A stretch of DNA of 64,000 nucleotides from Leptospira stimsonii (GCF_003545885.1 NZ_QHCT01000004.1:368589-432588); one strand, 5' to 3'. Counted from the stretch's first letter, positions 47,363 to 56,175 are shown. The notes: generated from the sequence alone by a model not told the origin. A program made the numbers and translations.

Positions 47363-47409
47363 GAGAAAGCTCCTTATGTCTTTTATTTCTTTTTCTAAAT
47401 CGTAAGAAC

Positions 47410-47446
47410 GATTAAGTATCTTAATCAATCTAACTAAATATGTCAA
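47410..47446 (-). promoter_or_regulatory. MarR operator overlapping the small membrane gene promoter
   Basis: GATTAAG-TAT-CTTAATC at 47410-47426, a perfect 7-bp inverted repeat, covers the minus-strand -10 (TAAGAT, 47423-47418). The -35 TTGACA is at 47446-47441, inside the start of the MarR gene. Confidence 0.65.
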
Positions 47447-47934
47447 CTGATAATCTGCAAAATTCTTCTCGCGAGGAGCTCCTACAGAAACTTTCACTGG
47501 TTTGCCATCATTCTAGCAATGCGACCGTTCTCTATCATCAGGCCGCCGCCGAAAAATTCGGGCTCAATGCGACGGATATGAAAACACTCCCTCTCCTGGA
47601 AGGTGGTCCGATCACTGCCGGTAAGATAGCGGAATCCCTCGGTTTGACGACCGGAGCCGTTACGTCGGTTATCGATCGTTTGGAGAAGGCGGGAATCGTT
47701 CGTCGAAGTGCTGATCCGAACGATCGAAGAAAGGTAGTTGTTGATTTGATACCGGAGGCGATCGAAGACGCGGGAAAGATTTATTCCCCGATGGGGAACG
47801 CGATGATGAATCTTTTTCAAAACTACAAAGAAGAAGAATTGAAATTGCTCATTCGTTTTCAAGAAGAGGCAACCAAAATACTCATTCAAGAAGCGACTCA
47901 TCTTCGTAATTCTTCCCAATCCAAGGAAGAATGA
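47440..47934 (+). CDS. MarR-family transcriptional regulator
   Basis: 164 residues. Winged helix: DMKTLPLLEGGPITAGKIAE, LGLTTGAVTSVIDRLEKAGI, then the wing RRSADPNDRRKVVVDL, all typical of MarR. An N-terminal region has a His-rich stretch (VCHHSSNATVLYHQ). Inducer unknown. No Shine-Dalgarno site precedes the ATG, and the operator ends 13 bp before it, so the message may be leaderless or have a very short leader. Confidence 0.9.
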   Translation: MSTDNLQNSSREELLQKLSLVCHHSSNATVLYHQAAAEKFGLNATDMKTLPLLEGGPITAGKIAESLGLTTGAVTSVIDRLEKAGIVRRSADPNDRRKVVVDLIPEAIEDAGKIYSPMGNAMMNLFQNYKEEELKLLIRFQEEATKILIQEATHLRNSSQSKEE

Positions 47935-48171
47935 TCGTTCCATTCCTTTCTCCCGGTTCGCGAGCGAAAGAACTTTGAGTCTTTTTTACGTTTTTCGGAA
48001 GGACGGTTCCGGAATTCCATTTAAGAATTTTAGAATCGCGTTCGTAAAATTCATAGGGTTTCGCGAGAGAAGTTTTTTTGTCTGGACGAATCCTTTCATT
48101 CGGATCATTTCAATGAAAATTTATTTCCTCTTTTCAAGGTGAATTTTGATCCGAGGTTTTAGGAGAATTTC

Positions 48172-48510
48172 ATGTCCGAAATTTTAATCATCTTCACGCT
48201 TCTGATTCTCTCTCCTTTAGAACTCAAGTTGATCAGTGAAAGAATCAACGCTCGAACGGGAGTTTCCTACGGTAAATCCGAGTTTCTTTTTGAAAATACG
48301 AAGGGAGGTTTTTCTTTGATTGAAAACAAAATGTCGGAGTTAAAAGGAAACGAACCTTCCAGGGATTGTATCATCAATCTTTCCAAAGAGGAGGGTGGAT
48401 TTTACGGAAAACCCGTTCCGAATTCTCCTAAGAATTTGGGTGAAACCGAAGGTCTGACTCATGGAGCGTTAGCCGATCTCTGTAAAAAGGCGTCTCTAAA
48501 AAATAAATAA
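48172..48510 (+). CDS. Small protein of a tandem pair, unknown
   Basis: 112 residues with a hydrophobic start (ILIIFTLLILSPLELKLI) that may be a signal or anchor. Later motifs FLFENTKGG, IINLSKEEGGFYGKPVPNSP and GALADLCKKA recur in the next gene. The ATG is preceded by AGGAG. No family is recognised. Confidence 0.65.
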   Translation: MSEILIIFTLLILSPLELKLISERINARTGVSYGKSEFLFENTKGGFSLIENKMSELKGNEPSRDCIINLSKEEGGFYGKPVPNSPKNLGETEGLTHGALADLCKKASLKNK

Positions 48511-48568
48511 TTCTCAATCTTAAAAAACGGGATCAAAAAAATTTCTTTTCCGGGTTGGAAAGGATAAG

Positions 48569-48916
48569 ATGGTCTTAAGCAAATCGATATTTATTTTTAC
48601 GATTCTCATTCTTTCCGAATCGGAACTCAAGTTGATCGGAGAACAGATCGAAGCGAATCGAATCAATTCTCGGATGGAAGAAAGATTCGAATACACATTC
48701 GAAAATTCAAAGGAAGGCGCGGACGCGCTTTCTAAAAAAATGAAAGATCTCAGAGGGACGCTTCCGGCGTACGAATGTCTTATCAATCTTTCTCGAAGCG
48801 ATGAAGGTCATTACGACAAATGGGTTCGCGATTCTCCCGGAAATTTAGAACACTTTGGAAATCTAAATCACTCCCAACTCGCCGATCTTTGTAAAAAAGC
48901 TCACGGACACAATTGA
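48569..48916 (+). CDS. Small protein of a tandem pair, unknown
   Basis: 115 residues, related to its upstream neighbour: IFIFTILILSESELKLIGE, YTFENSKEGA, CLINLSRSDEGHYDKWV and QLADLCKKAHG align block by block. This indicates an old tandem duplication. A single Cys in the middle (YECLINL) and one near the end (DLCKK) are shared, so a disulfide is possible if exported. Ribosome site AAGGATAAG precedes the ATG. Function unknown. Confidence 0.65.
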   Translation: MVLSKSIFIFTILILSESELKLIGEQIEANRINSRMEERFEYTFENSKEGADALSKKMKDLRGTLPAYECLINLSRSDEGHYDKWVRDSPGNLEHFGNLNHSQLADLCKKAHGHN

Positions 48917-49093
48917 GTTAAAACAAAAAAAATAAACAACCCATTCTTCATCCTCGATTTTAAAACGAAGTCGGGAAGATCGAGAGAAAGGAGCTAAGAA
49001 GAATAAAACGGAACCGTTAAGAAAATCCATCGCTTTTGAATTGCCTTTCTGAGAGAAAAATAATAAAGAATAAAAGAGAAGGTAATTAATTCA

Positions 49094-50515
49094 TTGCTTG
49101 GAATTTCGGTGATCCTCTATCTCGTCGCAACGATTTTGATCGGAGCGATCGCGTCTCGTTTTGTAAGCGATTCAAAAGACTATGTTCTCGCAGGAAGAAG
49201 ACTTCCCCTTTTTTTAGCTTCTTCCGCTTTGTTTGCGACTTGGTTCGGTTCGGAGACCTTGCTTGGCGCTTCTTCAAGATTTATAGACGAAGGAGTTTTA
49301 GGAGTCATCGAAGATCCGTTCGGCGCGGCCCTCTGTCTTTTTTTGGTAGGACTTTTTTTCGCCAGACCTCTCTATCGGATGAACATTCTTACCTTCGGCG
49401 ATTTTTATAAGAATCGTTTTGGAAGGAGGGCAGAAGTCGTTTCGAGCATTTTTATGATTCCTTCCTATTTCGGTTGGATCGCCGCTCAGTTCGTCGCGTT
49501 GGGAATCATTCTTCACTCCTTGACTGATCTTCCGGTTTCCACGGGAATTTTTCTAGGAGCGGGCGTGGTTTTGGTCTACACGACGATCGGAGGGATGTGG
49601 GCGATTTCGCTTACGGACTTTCTGCAGACGATTCTAATTGTATTAGGACTTGCTTATTTAGTCTGGGATCTGAGCGAGAAAGCGGGAGGGATCGGAGTCG
49701 TTTTAGGTTCCACGAAACCAGGGTTCTTTCGATTTGTTCCAGAGATGGATGCGAAAAGTATTTTAATTTATATCGCCGCTTGGATGACGATCGGGCTGGG
49801 ATCGATTCCTCAACAAGATATCTTTCAGAGAGTGATGGCTTCGAAATCGGAAAAGGTTGCGGTTTATTCTTCCCTTTTGGCTTCCTTTTTCTATCTGAGC
49901 GTCGCCTTACTTCCGTTACTCGCTGTTCTATGTGCGAGAAAAGTTTATCCGGAGATCGGCGCCGCGGACGCTCAGATGATTCTTCCAAAAACGGTTCTGA
50001 CTCATACGGGATTGTTTACGCAAATTCTCTTTTTCGGCGCGCTTCTCTCCGCGGTGATGAGCACGGCGAGCGGTGCGATTCTGGCTCCGGCTTCCGTTTT
50101 GGGTGAGAACGTTGTTCGTCCCTTCTTAAAAAATCCTTCCGAAAAATATCTTTTAAGAATATTAAGAATTTCTGTTGTTGTGATCACCTTGGTTTCTTTG
50201 TCGATGGCGGTTACAAAGAGTAATATCTACGAACTCGTTTCCCAAGCATCAGCGTTAAGTTTGGTTTCCCTTTTTGTCCCCTTAGTCGCCGGACTTTTTT
50301 GGAAACGTTCCACGGGAACGGGAGCAGTCGCTTCGATGATCTGCGGGTTTATCGTATGGCTTTTTTGGAATCTCGGTTCTTTTGAAATTCCTGCGTCGAT
50401 TCCTGGACTGATCGCAAGCTGGTTTGCCCTTCTTGCAGGAGATTTTTTAGAAAGAAGGGGTCTTGGCTTTTCAGTCCAGGGAAGCTTAGAGAAAGAATCG
50501 AAAGGGGAAATGTAG
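49094..50515 (+). CDS. Sodium/solute symporter (SSS family)
   Basis: 473 residues with about 13 membrane helices. Family motifs: FVSDSKDYVLAGRRLPLFLA, SSALFATWFGSETLLGAS, LVYTTIGGMWAISLTDF, then SIPQQDIFQRVMASKSEKVA. This places it with the Na+/solute symporters such as proline, pantothenate or acetate carriers; the substrate is not fixed by the sequence. The start may be the TTG at 49094 (AAGG 11 nt upstream) or a GTG at 49109. Confidence 0.88.
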   Translation: MLGISVILYLVATILIGAIASRFVSDSKDYVLAGRRLPLFLASSALFATWFGSETLLGASSRFIDEGVLGVIEDPFGAALCLFLVGLFFARPLYRMNILTFGDFYKNRFGRRAEVVSSIFMIPSYFGWIAAQFVALGIILHSLTDLPVSTGIFLGAGVVLVYTTIGGMWAISLTDFLQTILIVLGLAYLVWDLSEKAGGIGVVLGSTKPGFFRFVPEMDAKSILIYIAAWMTIGLGSIPQQDIFQRVMASKSEKVAVYSSLLASFFYLSVALLPLLAVLCARKVYPEIGAADAQMILPKTVLTHTGLFTQILFFGALLSAVMSTASGAILAPASVLGENVVRPFLKNPSEKYLLRILRISVVVITLVSLSMAVTKSNIYELVSQASALSLVSLFVPLVAGLFWKRSTGTGAVASMICGFIVWLFWNLGSFEIPASIPGLIASWFALLAGDFLERRGLGFSVQGSLEKESKGEM

Positions 50516-50933
50516 GAGCTACTCTACGGAATTCTCTGAAGGTCGGAACCCTTTTTCAAATCGAGACGATTTCCCAAAAAAAGTTTTGTAGGAGTTCCTA
50601 CAGAATGTTTCGAAAAATCTTCCTTGAAAAGAAACCCAATCTGTGATAAGGGAAATCTTCCGGAGTTTTTCCCGCCGCCTCTCCACCTCCACCCAAGATC
50701 AGGGTGGGGCGTGCCTTTCACAAAAAAGCCGTCGGAACAACGAGAAGATTCTCACTCGAAAGGAGGGTCGAACAAAAAGAAAAAGTGGCTTCTCTTGGGT
50801 TCCATTCTTCTTTTTATCCTTCGTTGAGGATCGCAGGTTTAGAAAGAAGGAAAGAAAAAAATTCTCCAATAATTTCTTTTCGCGTAGGAGTTCCCCGTCA
50901 AACTATGGTCAAAATGTATTTTCGGAGAATTCA
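50516..50933. repeat. Gene-free region with dispersed repeats
   Basis: GTAGGAGCTACTCTAC at about 50513, the palindrome TGTAGGA-GT-TCCTACA at 50587-50602, the unit TTTTTCCCGCC...CCTCCACCC...CAGGGTGGGGCGTGC at about 50666-50715 (CCACCC pairs with GGGTGG), and GTAGGAGTTCC at about 50885. The patatin ribosome site follows. Frames crossing it are accidental. Confidence 0.6.
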
Positions 50934-51947
50934 ATGCCACCCGTTTTAGACGATTCCATTGCGTTTGCGAGAAGACAGGAATCCCAGACAAAACTGGGAG
51001 AAGCCTTTCAAGGTCTCTGGATGGAAAACGAAATCAGTTTTGCGATTGCCGGGGGTGGATGTAAGGCGTTTTACGGATTGGGTTTTGGACATGAATTAAA
51101 ATCCTGGGGATTAAAATTCAGAGAAGTCTCCGGAGTTTCTGCAGGGGCGGCGATGGTTCTCTGTTTGATCTGCGACGGAGAAGAAGAATGTGTGGCCTTT
51201 TTCGAAAACATCGTAAGAAAAAATCCTCAGAACTTTTATCTAAGCCGTCTCTTTAAAGGCGAACGGGCATTTCCTCACGAAGAAATGTATCGAAAGACGA
51301 TCCGTTTTGGAATGGATTTCGAAAAAATCATAAAATCCGGGACGAAAGTTTTCATTCATACGTTACGCGCCATTCCTAAGACGGATTCTTTCAAAAATAA
51401 ATTCCGCCTCGCGAGACTGATCGCGGAAACGGCGAAAGCATTTTTAGAAGACGAGAGAGATCGCGCGCGGGGACTCAACACGGAAAGGATGCAGAGGGTT
51501 CTTAGAAACTGGAATATGAAAGAAGTCTTATTTACGGAAAAAGATTTCAACGATCCCGAAACCGTCGAACAGATCATTCTTAATTCTTCTTCGGTTCCTC
51601 CCGTGGTTTCCGTTCAGAGTCACGGAAAAGAATATTACTTCGACGGAGGTCTCACGAACAATCTCCTTTTAGAGACGTTTCCACCCGACAGTAAGACGAT
51701 CGGAATCTACTACGAACCGACGACGATCGTGGGAAAAGACCCGAAACTTTTGGAGAGATGTTTTTTACAAACACCTTCCGAACCTCTGCCGATCACTTCC
51801 TTCGACTATACGGATCCGATCGGTGTCCGAGGAGCGTACGAGCTGGGAAAACAGGACGCCCGTCTCCAGAAAGAAAGAATTTTCGAATATCTCAAGAGAG
51901 ACTGGGCCAAAGCCGTTTCCTCGCTCAAATCAAAAACAAATTCTTAG
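50934..51947 (+). CDS. Patatin-like phospholipase
   Basis: 337 residues from the ATG at 50934 (GGAG 6 nt upstream); a longer frame upstream covers the repeats and is not used. Oxyanion-hole motif IAGGGCKAFYGLGF (Gly40-Gly42), nucleophile elbow GVSAG with Ser69, and the DGG motif FDGGLTNN with Asp237. These form the Ser-Asp dyad of patatin lipases, so an acyl hydrolase acting on phospholipids is expected. No signal peptide is seen. Confidence 0.9.
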   Translation: MPPVLDDSIAFARRQESQTKLGEAFQGLWMENEISFAIAGGGCKAFYGLGFGHELKSWGLKFREVSGVSAGAAMVLCLICDGEEECVAFFENIVRKNPQNFYLSRLFKGERAFPHEEMYRKTIRFGMDFEKIIKSGTKVFIHTLRAIPKTDSFKNKFRLARLIAETAKAFLEDERDRARGLNTERMQRVLRNWNMKEVLFTEKDFNDPETVEQIILNSSSVPPVVSVQSHGKEYYFDGGLTNNLLLETFPPDSKTIGIYYEPTTIVGKDPKLLERCFLQTPSEPLPITSFDYTDPIGVRGAYELGKQDARLQKERIFEYLKRDWAKAVSSLKSKTNS

Positions 51948-52411
51948 TCCCCAAAAAGAGGATTCCTTTGAAAAAATGGATTCCCCTTAGGCCCCTTTCC
52001 CCTTTCTAAAACTCTCGTTCTTTTGTTCTTCCCTCCAAGAGAAGAAACCAAAAAAACAACTTCCAAAAAAAGTGAAGAATCCATTCTTCAAAAACGCTCT
52101 TCCGCAAAGGAGGACGATTTCTACGTTAGGCGACTTCGAAAGAATGTGAAGAAACATCTCTTCTTTCCCGAAAAGAAAGGCATTTTTTGGAGGAATCTGC
52201 GTAAAGAAGAAAAACAAAATTACAAAATAATGAAGTTGTGAAAAAAGAAAATCAAAGATCGCAGAATGTGTCAGAATCTCCTTGACCGTATACTACCTCG
52301 TTCTATTTTTTTCAAACATTTGTGACTTATGGGGCGAAGCTACGCATTTTGGAATTCTTCCCTTTCCATTTTTAACTATACAAATATTTAGTAGTCTTCA
52401 ATCCTTCCCTC
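51948..52411. other. Gene-free region before the recombinase
   Basis: 464 bp, A- and Lys-codon-rich. A 72-codon frame at 52023-52241 is very basic and lacks a recognisable ribosome site or motif; not called. I found no TTTG-N5-CAAA type LexA site. Confidence 0.45.
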
Positions 52412-53446
52412 ATGCATTTCTTTTTAGAAAAGAAGGGAAGGTTTCTTTTAGTTCGATTCCCCTACGATTCCAAAGCGTATGAGTTCGTGAGGAGGCTCCC
52501 CAAGGCAAAATGGGATCCTTTAAAGAAGCATTGGGTTCTTCCCTTTTCGGAAGCGACCTTAGAGGTTTTCCAGAGGTTAGATTCTTCCCAAGTCGTTCTC
52601 AGGGGAGAATTGGAACTTAGAGGTTGGATCACGTCTTTGCGGATGAAGAACGCATCGCGGAGGACGATTCGATCTTATTATTCGAATGTTCTCTCTCTTT
52701 TGAAATGGTCAGGAAAGAATCCGAAGGAAATCGAAAAGAAGGACGTCCTGAAGTTTTTGGAAGTCTCTTTTTTGGAAAAACGTTTGAGCGCCACAAGCAT
52801 TTCTTTAAGAATCCAGGCTCTGAATTCTTACTTCGGAATTTTCTTGGGGAAACCTTGGTTTAAGAATCTTCCGAGGCCGAAGAGAGAACAAAAACTTCCG
52901 AATATTCTTTCTCCTTTAGAAGTTTCTAATATTCTTTCCGCGCTCCCGAATCCAAAACACAGACTTCTTCTTTCTTTTTGCTACGCGAGCGGTCTGAGAG
53001 TGAGCGAACTCGTGAAACTGAAACCGGAAGACATAGACGAAACGAGGAATAGTTTGAAGATTCGCGAGGGAAAAGGAAAGAAGGACCGTTTTACGATGCT
53101 CTCTCAGGCTTGCGCCTCTCTCTGGAGAGAATTTCGAAAAGCAAATCCTTACGAAGAATGGGTGTTTCCAGGACAAGATCCTTCCAAGCCGATCCATATC
53201 CGGACCGCGGAAAAGATCTTCGAGATGGCGAAAAAGAAGGCGGAAATCAAGAAGTCGGTGAGCATCCATAGCCTTCGACATGCCTTCGCAACCCATCTCC
53301 TGGAGGCAGGTACAAACATCAAACACATCCAATTTCTCTTGGGCCACAAGAGCGTTCGAACAACAGAGATCTATACTCAGGTCAGCCAAGTCCGTCTTAC
53401 CGAAGTGGCAAGTCCCCTCGATCTCCTAAACCTCAAAAAGAATTAG
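52412..53446 (+). CDS. Tyrosine recombinase, probable integron integrase lacking the IntI-specific insertion
   Basis: 344 residues. Residues 1-65 form an N-terminal extension (FVRRLPKAKWDPLKKHWVLP), reminiscent of a HARP-like module. A core-binding SAM-like domain follows (about 66-150), then the catalytic domain: Arg196 in ASGLRVSELV, Lys221 in GKGKKDRF, His286/Arg289 in HSLRHAF, His312 in LLGHKS and Tyr321 in TTEIYTQV. All catalytic residues are present. The end EVASPLDLL resembles the IntI ending. The extra helix block that IntI enzymes carry before the His-x-x-Arg motif is absent, so it resembles XerC/D more. It is co-directional with the cassettes and ends 91 bp before the first cassette boundary. 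Confidence 0.85.
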   Translation: MHFFLEKKGRFLLVRFPYDSKAYEFVRRLPKAKWDPLKKHWVLPFSEATLEVFQRLDSSQVVLRGELELRGWITSLRMKNASRRTIRSYYSNVLSLLKWSGKNPKEIEKKDVLKFLEVSFLEKRLSATSISLRIQALNSYFGIFLGKPWFKNLPRPKREQKLPNILSPLEVSNILSALPNPKHRLLLSFCYASGLRVSELVKLKPEDIDETRNSLKIREGKGKKDRFTMLSQACASLWREFRKANPYEEWVFPGQDPSKPIHIRTAEKIFEMAKKKAEIKKSVSIHSLRHAFATHLLEAGTNIKHIQFLLGHKSVRTTEIYTQVSQVRLTEVASPLDLLNLKKN

Positions 53447-53543
53447 GCGTTTATACGCCCGTCGCCTATCCTGGGGTTTTCGGCGTTTATACGAAATTCG
53501 CCAGTGCAATTTCTATTTTACACTCAGATAGTTTGAGTTATGC
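53446..53543 (+). promoter_or_regulatory. Candidate attI recombination site
   Basis: Between the recombinase stop and cassette 1. Direct repeats GGCGTTTATACG at 53446-53457 and 53482-53493 could be integrase-binding sites. The probable crossover is the GTT at 53537-53539 in GTTATGC: the next bases TTATGC are complementary to the left box GCATAAC of cassette 1. Confidence 0.6.
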
Positions 53544-53624
53544 GAAATGCCTGCAAAACTTGATTTTAGAATTAAGTTTTGAGAGATAAAGAAATCGGAG
53601 AGAATGATAAAAAAGGCTGGCAAA

Positions 53625-53643
53625 ATACGAAAGTATATCGTAT
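53625..53643 (+). promoter_or_regulatory. vapBC operator palindrome
   Basis: ATACGA, 7-bp centre, TCGTAT, ending 10 bp before the vapB ATG. The position suits autoregulation by the VapBC complex. Confidence 0.5.
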
Positions 53644-53653
53644 CATAGATCGT

Positions 53654-53869
53654 ATGAAAGTTACAGCGATTTTGCCCGATGATTTGATAGCTGAAATTCA
53701 GAAATATTCTGGCGGGAAGAATATTACAGATTCGCTACAAAAGGCACTTTCTGAATGGTTAAAGCAGGCAAAAATTAAGAAGTTAAATCAGAAATTAGAT
53801 AAATCACCATTAGCTTTTCAGAAAGGATTTAGCAGTGAAAATATACGAAATCTAAATCGAGATAGATAA
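53654..53869 (+). CDS. vapB: VapB-type antitoxin
   Basis: 71 residues from the ATG at 53654; an upstream extension exists but the operator lies there. The N-terminus MKVTAILPDDLIAEIQKYSG suggests a ribbon-helix-helix or similar DNA-binding fold, followed by SLQKALSEWLKQAKIKKLN. The C-terminus (SPLAFQKGFSSENIRNLN) would wrap the toxin. Its stop overlaps the toxin start (TAATG). Cassette 1 of the array. Confidence 0.8.
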   Translation: MKVTAILPDDLIAEIQKYSGGKNITDSLQKALSEWLKQAKIKKLNQKLDKSPLAFQKGFSSENIRNLNRDR

Positions 53870-54252
53870 TGGTATTAGTTGATACTTCAATCTGGATCGA
53901 GTTTTTCAAAAGAAATGAACCATATTTTAGCGAACTAAGAGATTTAATAGAATCTTCTGAAGTTATTGTCCATGAAGTAATCTTTGGAGAACTTCTGCAA
54001 GGTTGTAAAAGTAAATCAGAGATTTCATTTATATTAGACTATTGGGAAAATTTAAATACTTTAACATCAGAGAATAGTTTTCTTGAAGCAGGTAAACTAT
54101 CCTACGAACAGAAGTTAAAGGATAAAGGCGTTGGTCTAATTGATTCAGTAATAATTAATGAAGCAACGAAAAGAAACCTGAAACTTTGGACCTTGGATAA
54201 GAAAATATTAAAAGTTTTAAATCCTGAAAAGATTTATCAGTCGAAACAATAG
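53869..54252 (+). CDS. vapC: VapC-type PIN-domain toxin
   Basis: 127 residues. PIN-domain ribonuclease with the acidic set Asp5 (LVDTSIWIEFF), Glu41 (FGELLQG), Asp92 (GLIDSVI) and Asp110 (TLDKK). VapC toxins cut tRNA or rRNA when freed from VapB. It follows the antitoxin with a one-base overlap and ends 10 bp before the attC box of cassette 1. Confidence 0.9.
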   Translation: MVLVDTSIWIEFFKRNEPYFSELRDLIESSEVIVHEVIFGELLQGCKSKSEISFILDYWENLNTLTSENSFLEAGKLSYEQKLKDKGVGLIDSVIINEATKRNLKLWTLDKKILKVLNPEKIYQSKQ

Positions 54253-54262
54253 CAGGCACTTC

Positions 54263-54441
<179 letters not shown>

Positions 54442-54447
<6 letters not shown>

Positions 54448-54882
54448 GCCATTTGCCCGGGGATGACGGTAAAAGGCGCGGGGACGAAGCGGGGCAAGGG
54501 GAAATTCCGGATTTGTTCTTCTCTACTATACTCACTTGATTCTAATCCGGAAATTAAGAAAGAAGTGTTAGGGTTTTTCTGTGTTGGTCTTTCCTTCCAG
54601 GAAAAACTTTAAAGTTCAAAAGTTACTATTTCTGTAATCAATGTTTCTTGAGCCCCCAGCAGTCCCCGCGATGCAATTTGATATTGATTGGGCAAACAGC
54701 GGCTAACTAAAGCTTGCCGCTTCGTTCGCCACTCACGGTTCCCGTTCGGGACTCACTTCGGTCTTCGACACATCGCTTCGCGAACTTGGCTAATTAGAAA
54801 TAGAAGAGATTTTCAGAAATAGAAGTTCGCGACCCTGTCGCGCAGAAGCGCTCGGGGACGCGACGTCGGCAAGCTTCTGTCG
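54442..54882 (+). mobile_element. Cassette 2, no gene (copy 1 of 3)
   Basis: 441 bp. About 260 bp of unique sequence plus an attC of subtype B. No ribosome site or credible frame on either strand. Copies lie at 54883-55325 and 57249-57689. Copy 1 and copy 3 differ by one base over the first 200 bp, whereas the adjacent copy 2 differs at about a dozen. It could carry a small RNA, a spacer function or nothing. Confidence 0.75.
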
Positions 54883-54888
54883 TTAGCC
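54701..54888 (+). repeat. attC site of cassette 2
   Basis: GGCTAAC to GTTAGCC, inner arms AAGCTTGCCG and CGGCAAGCTT: a second attC subtype. The left box is complementary to the cassette's own 5' TTAGCC. Confidence 0.85.
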
Positions 54889-55325
54889 GCCATTTGCCCG
54901 GGAGATGACGGAAAAAGGCGCGGGGACGAAGCGGGGCAAGGGGAAATTCCGGATTTGTTCTTCTCTACTAGACTAATTTGATTCTAATCCAGAAATTAAG
55001 AAAGAAGTGTTATTGCTTTTCTGTATTGGTCTTTCCTTCCAGGAAAAACTTTAAAGTTTAAAAGTTACTATTTCTGTAATCAATGTTTCTTGGGCCCCCA
55101 GCAGTCCCCGCGATGCAATTTGATATTGATTGGGCAAACAGCGGCTAACTAAAGCTTGCCGCTTCGTTCGCCACTCACGGTTCCCGTTCGGGACTCACTT
55201 CGGTCTTCGACACATCGCTTCGCGAACTTGGCTAAGTAGTAATAGAAAGGATCTTCAGAAATAGAAGTTCGCGACCCTTTCGCGCAAAGGCGCTCCGGGG
55301 ACGCGACGTCGGCAAGCTTCTGTCG
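54883..55325 (+). mobile_element. Cassette 3, no gene (copy 2 of 3)
   Basis: 443 bp, adjacent to copy 1 yet the most diverged of the three (for example gggagatgacgg versus ggggatgacgg). Confidence 0.75.
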
Positions 55326-55331
55326 TTAGGC
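55143..55331 (+). repeat. attC site of cassette 3
   Basis: GGCTAAC to GTTAGGC, subtype B inner arms. The left box is complementary to its own 5' TTAGCC, not to the right-hand GTTAGGC, as expected if the right hexamer belongs to the next cassette. Confidence 0.85.
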
Positions 55332-55396
55332 GAACATTTTTGCCAAGGCTTCTCCGATTACTTTCGCCGCGTCCATGCGGCGATTTAAACCGAGAT

Positions 55397-55443
<47 letters not shown>

Positions 55444-55450
55444 TGATTTA

Positions 55451-55816
55451 TTGAAGAGAATATTCATTCACCTTCCAGATTTCGATCTATTTTGGAAGAA
55501 AGCCGGACTTGAAGATAAAGAGTTAAAGGAACTTCAAGAGTTTCTTTTAGAAAATCCAAAATACGGTCCAGTAATTAAAGGTTCTAACGGAATCAGAAAG
55601 ATACGATGGAAAAAGAAAGGAATCGGTAAGAGTGGTGGAATTCGAGTCTTTTATTTAGATATTGAAGAATTCTCAGTATTATTCTTAATAACACTTCTTG
55701 AAAAGAACGATAAAGAAAATCTTTCAAAGAAAGAACTTACGATCTTAGCGGATTTAGTAACTTCTCTAAAAGAATTAATTCAATCGAAGAGAGAACGACA
55801 TGAAAAAAGAAAGTAG
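55451..55816 (+). CDS. HigB/RelE-like toxin
   Basis: 121 residues, starting with a TTG at 55451 directly after the promoter with no ribosome site (possibly leaderless). RelE-superfamily pattern: ELQEFLLENPKYGPVIKGSN, IRKIRWKKKGIGKSGGIRVF, YLDIEEFSVLFLITL, then an acidic-basic helix. Such toxins cut mRNA on the ribosome. The antitoxin gene starts inside its 3' end (17-bp overlap), the HigB-first gene order. Cassette 4. Confidence 0.8.
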   Translation: MKRIFIHLPDFDLFWKKAGLEDKELKELQEFLLENPKYGPVIKGSNGIRKIRWKKKGIGKSGGIRVFYLDIEEFSVLFLITLLEKNDKENLSKKELTILADLVTSLKELIQSKRERHEKRK

Positions 55817-56129
55817 CAAACTATTTAATAGTCTTTCTAAAGGACTTAATGAAGCAATTGAATACACAAAAGGCAAAAAAGTTCCTGGTGTAAAAGAGCA
55901 GATTATTGAGATTCTGAAATTACCAACATTTAAAGGTAAAGAAATTAGAAATATCAGGACCAATTTACATCTTACTCAAAATACTTTCGCTCAAGCATTA
56001 GGTGTCTCTGCTAAAACAATTGAAGCTTGGGAATCGGGAAAAAACATTCCGCAAGGTCCAGCTCAGAGAATGTTGTTCATTCTTAAAAACAATTCTAAAG
56101 CATTAAATATTTTAGGAATTAAAAACTAA
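55800..56129 (+). CDS. HigA-type XRE antitoxin
   Basis: 109 residues. HTH_XRE in the second half: IRNIRTNLHLTQNTFAQALG and VSAKTIEAWESGKNIPQGPA. The first part (SLSKGLNEAIEYTKGKKVPG) resembles the linker of HigA antitoxins of RelE-like toxins. It should bind the palindrome in front of the pair. Start ATG with AGAGAACG upstream. Confidence 0.88.
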   Translation: MKKESSKLFNSLSKGLNEAIEYTKGKKVPGVKEQIIEILKLPTFKGKEIRNIRTNLHLTQNTFAQALGVSAKTIEAWESGKNIPQGPAQRMLFILKNNSKALNILGIKN

Positions 56130-56175
56130 AAACGCCATCCTTGGCGTAATTTGTTTGTGCTTCGGCAAAAACATC

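Noticed and set aside
52023..52241. 72-codon basic frame before the recombinase
   Set aside because: Lys-rich translation of an A-rich stretch without recognisable start signals.
52260..52412. SOS (LexA) box controlling the recombinase
   Set aside because: A CAAAC-ATTTG string occurs near 52314, but it does not match the TTTG-N5-CAAA arrangement expected for Leptospira.
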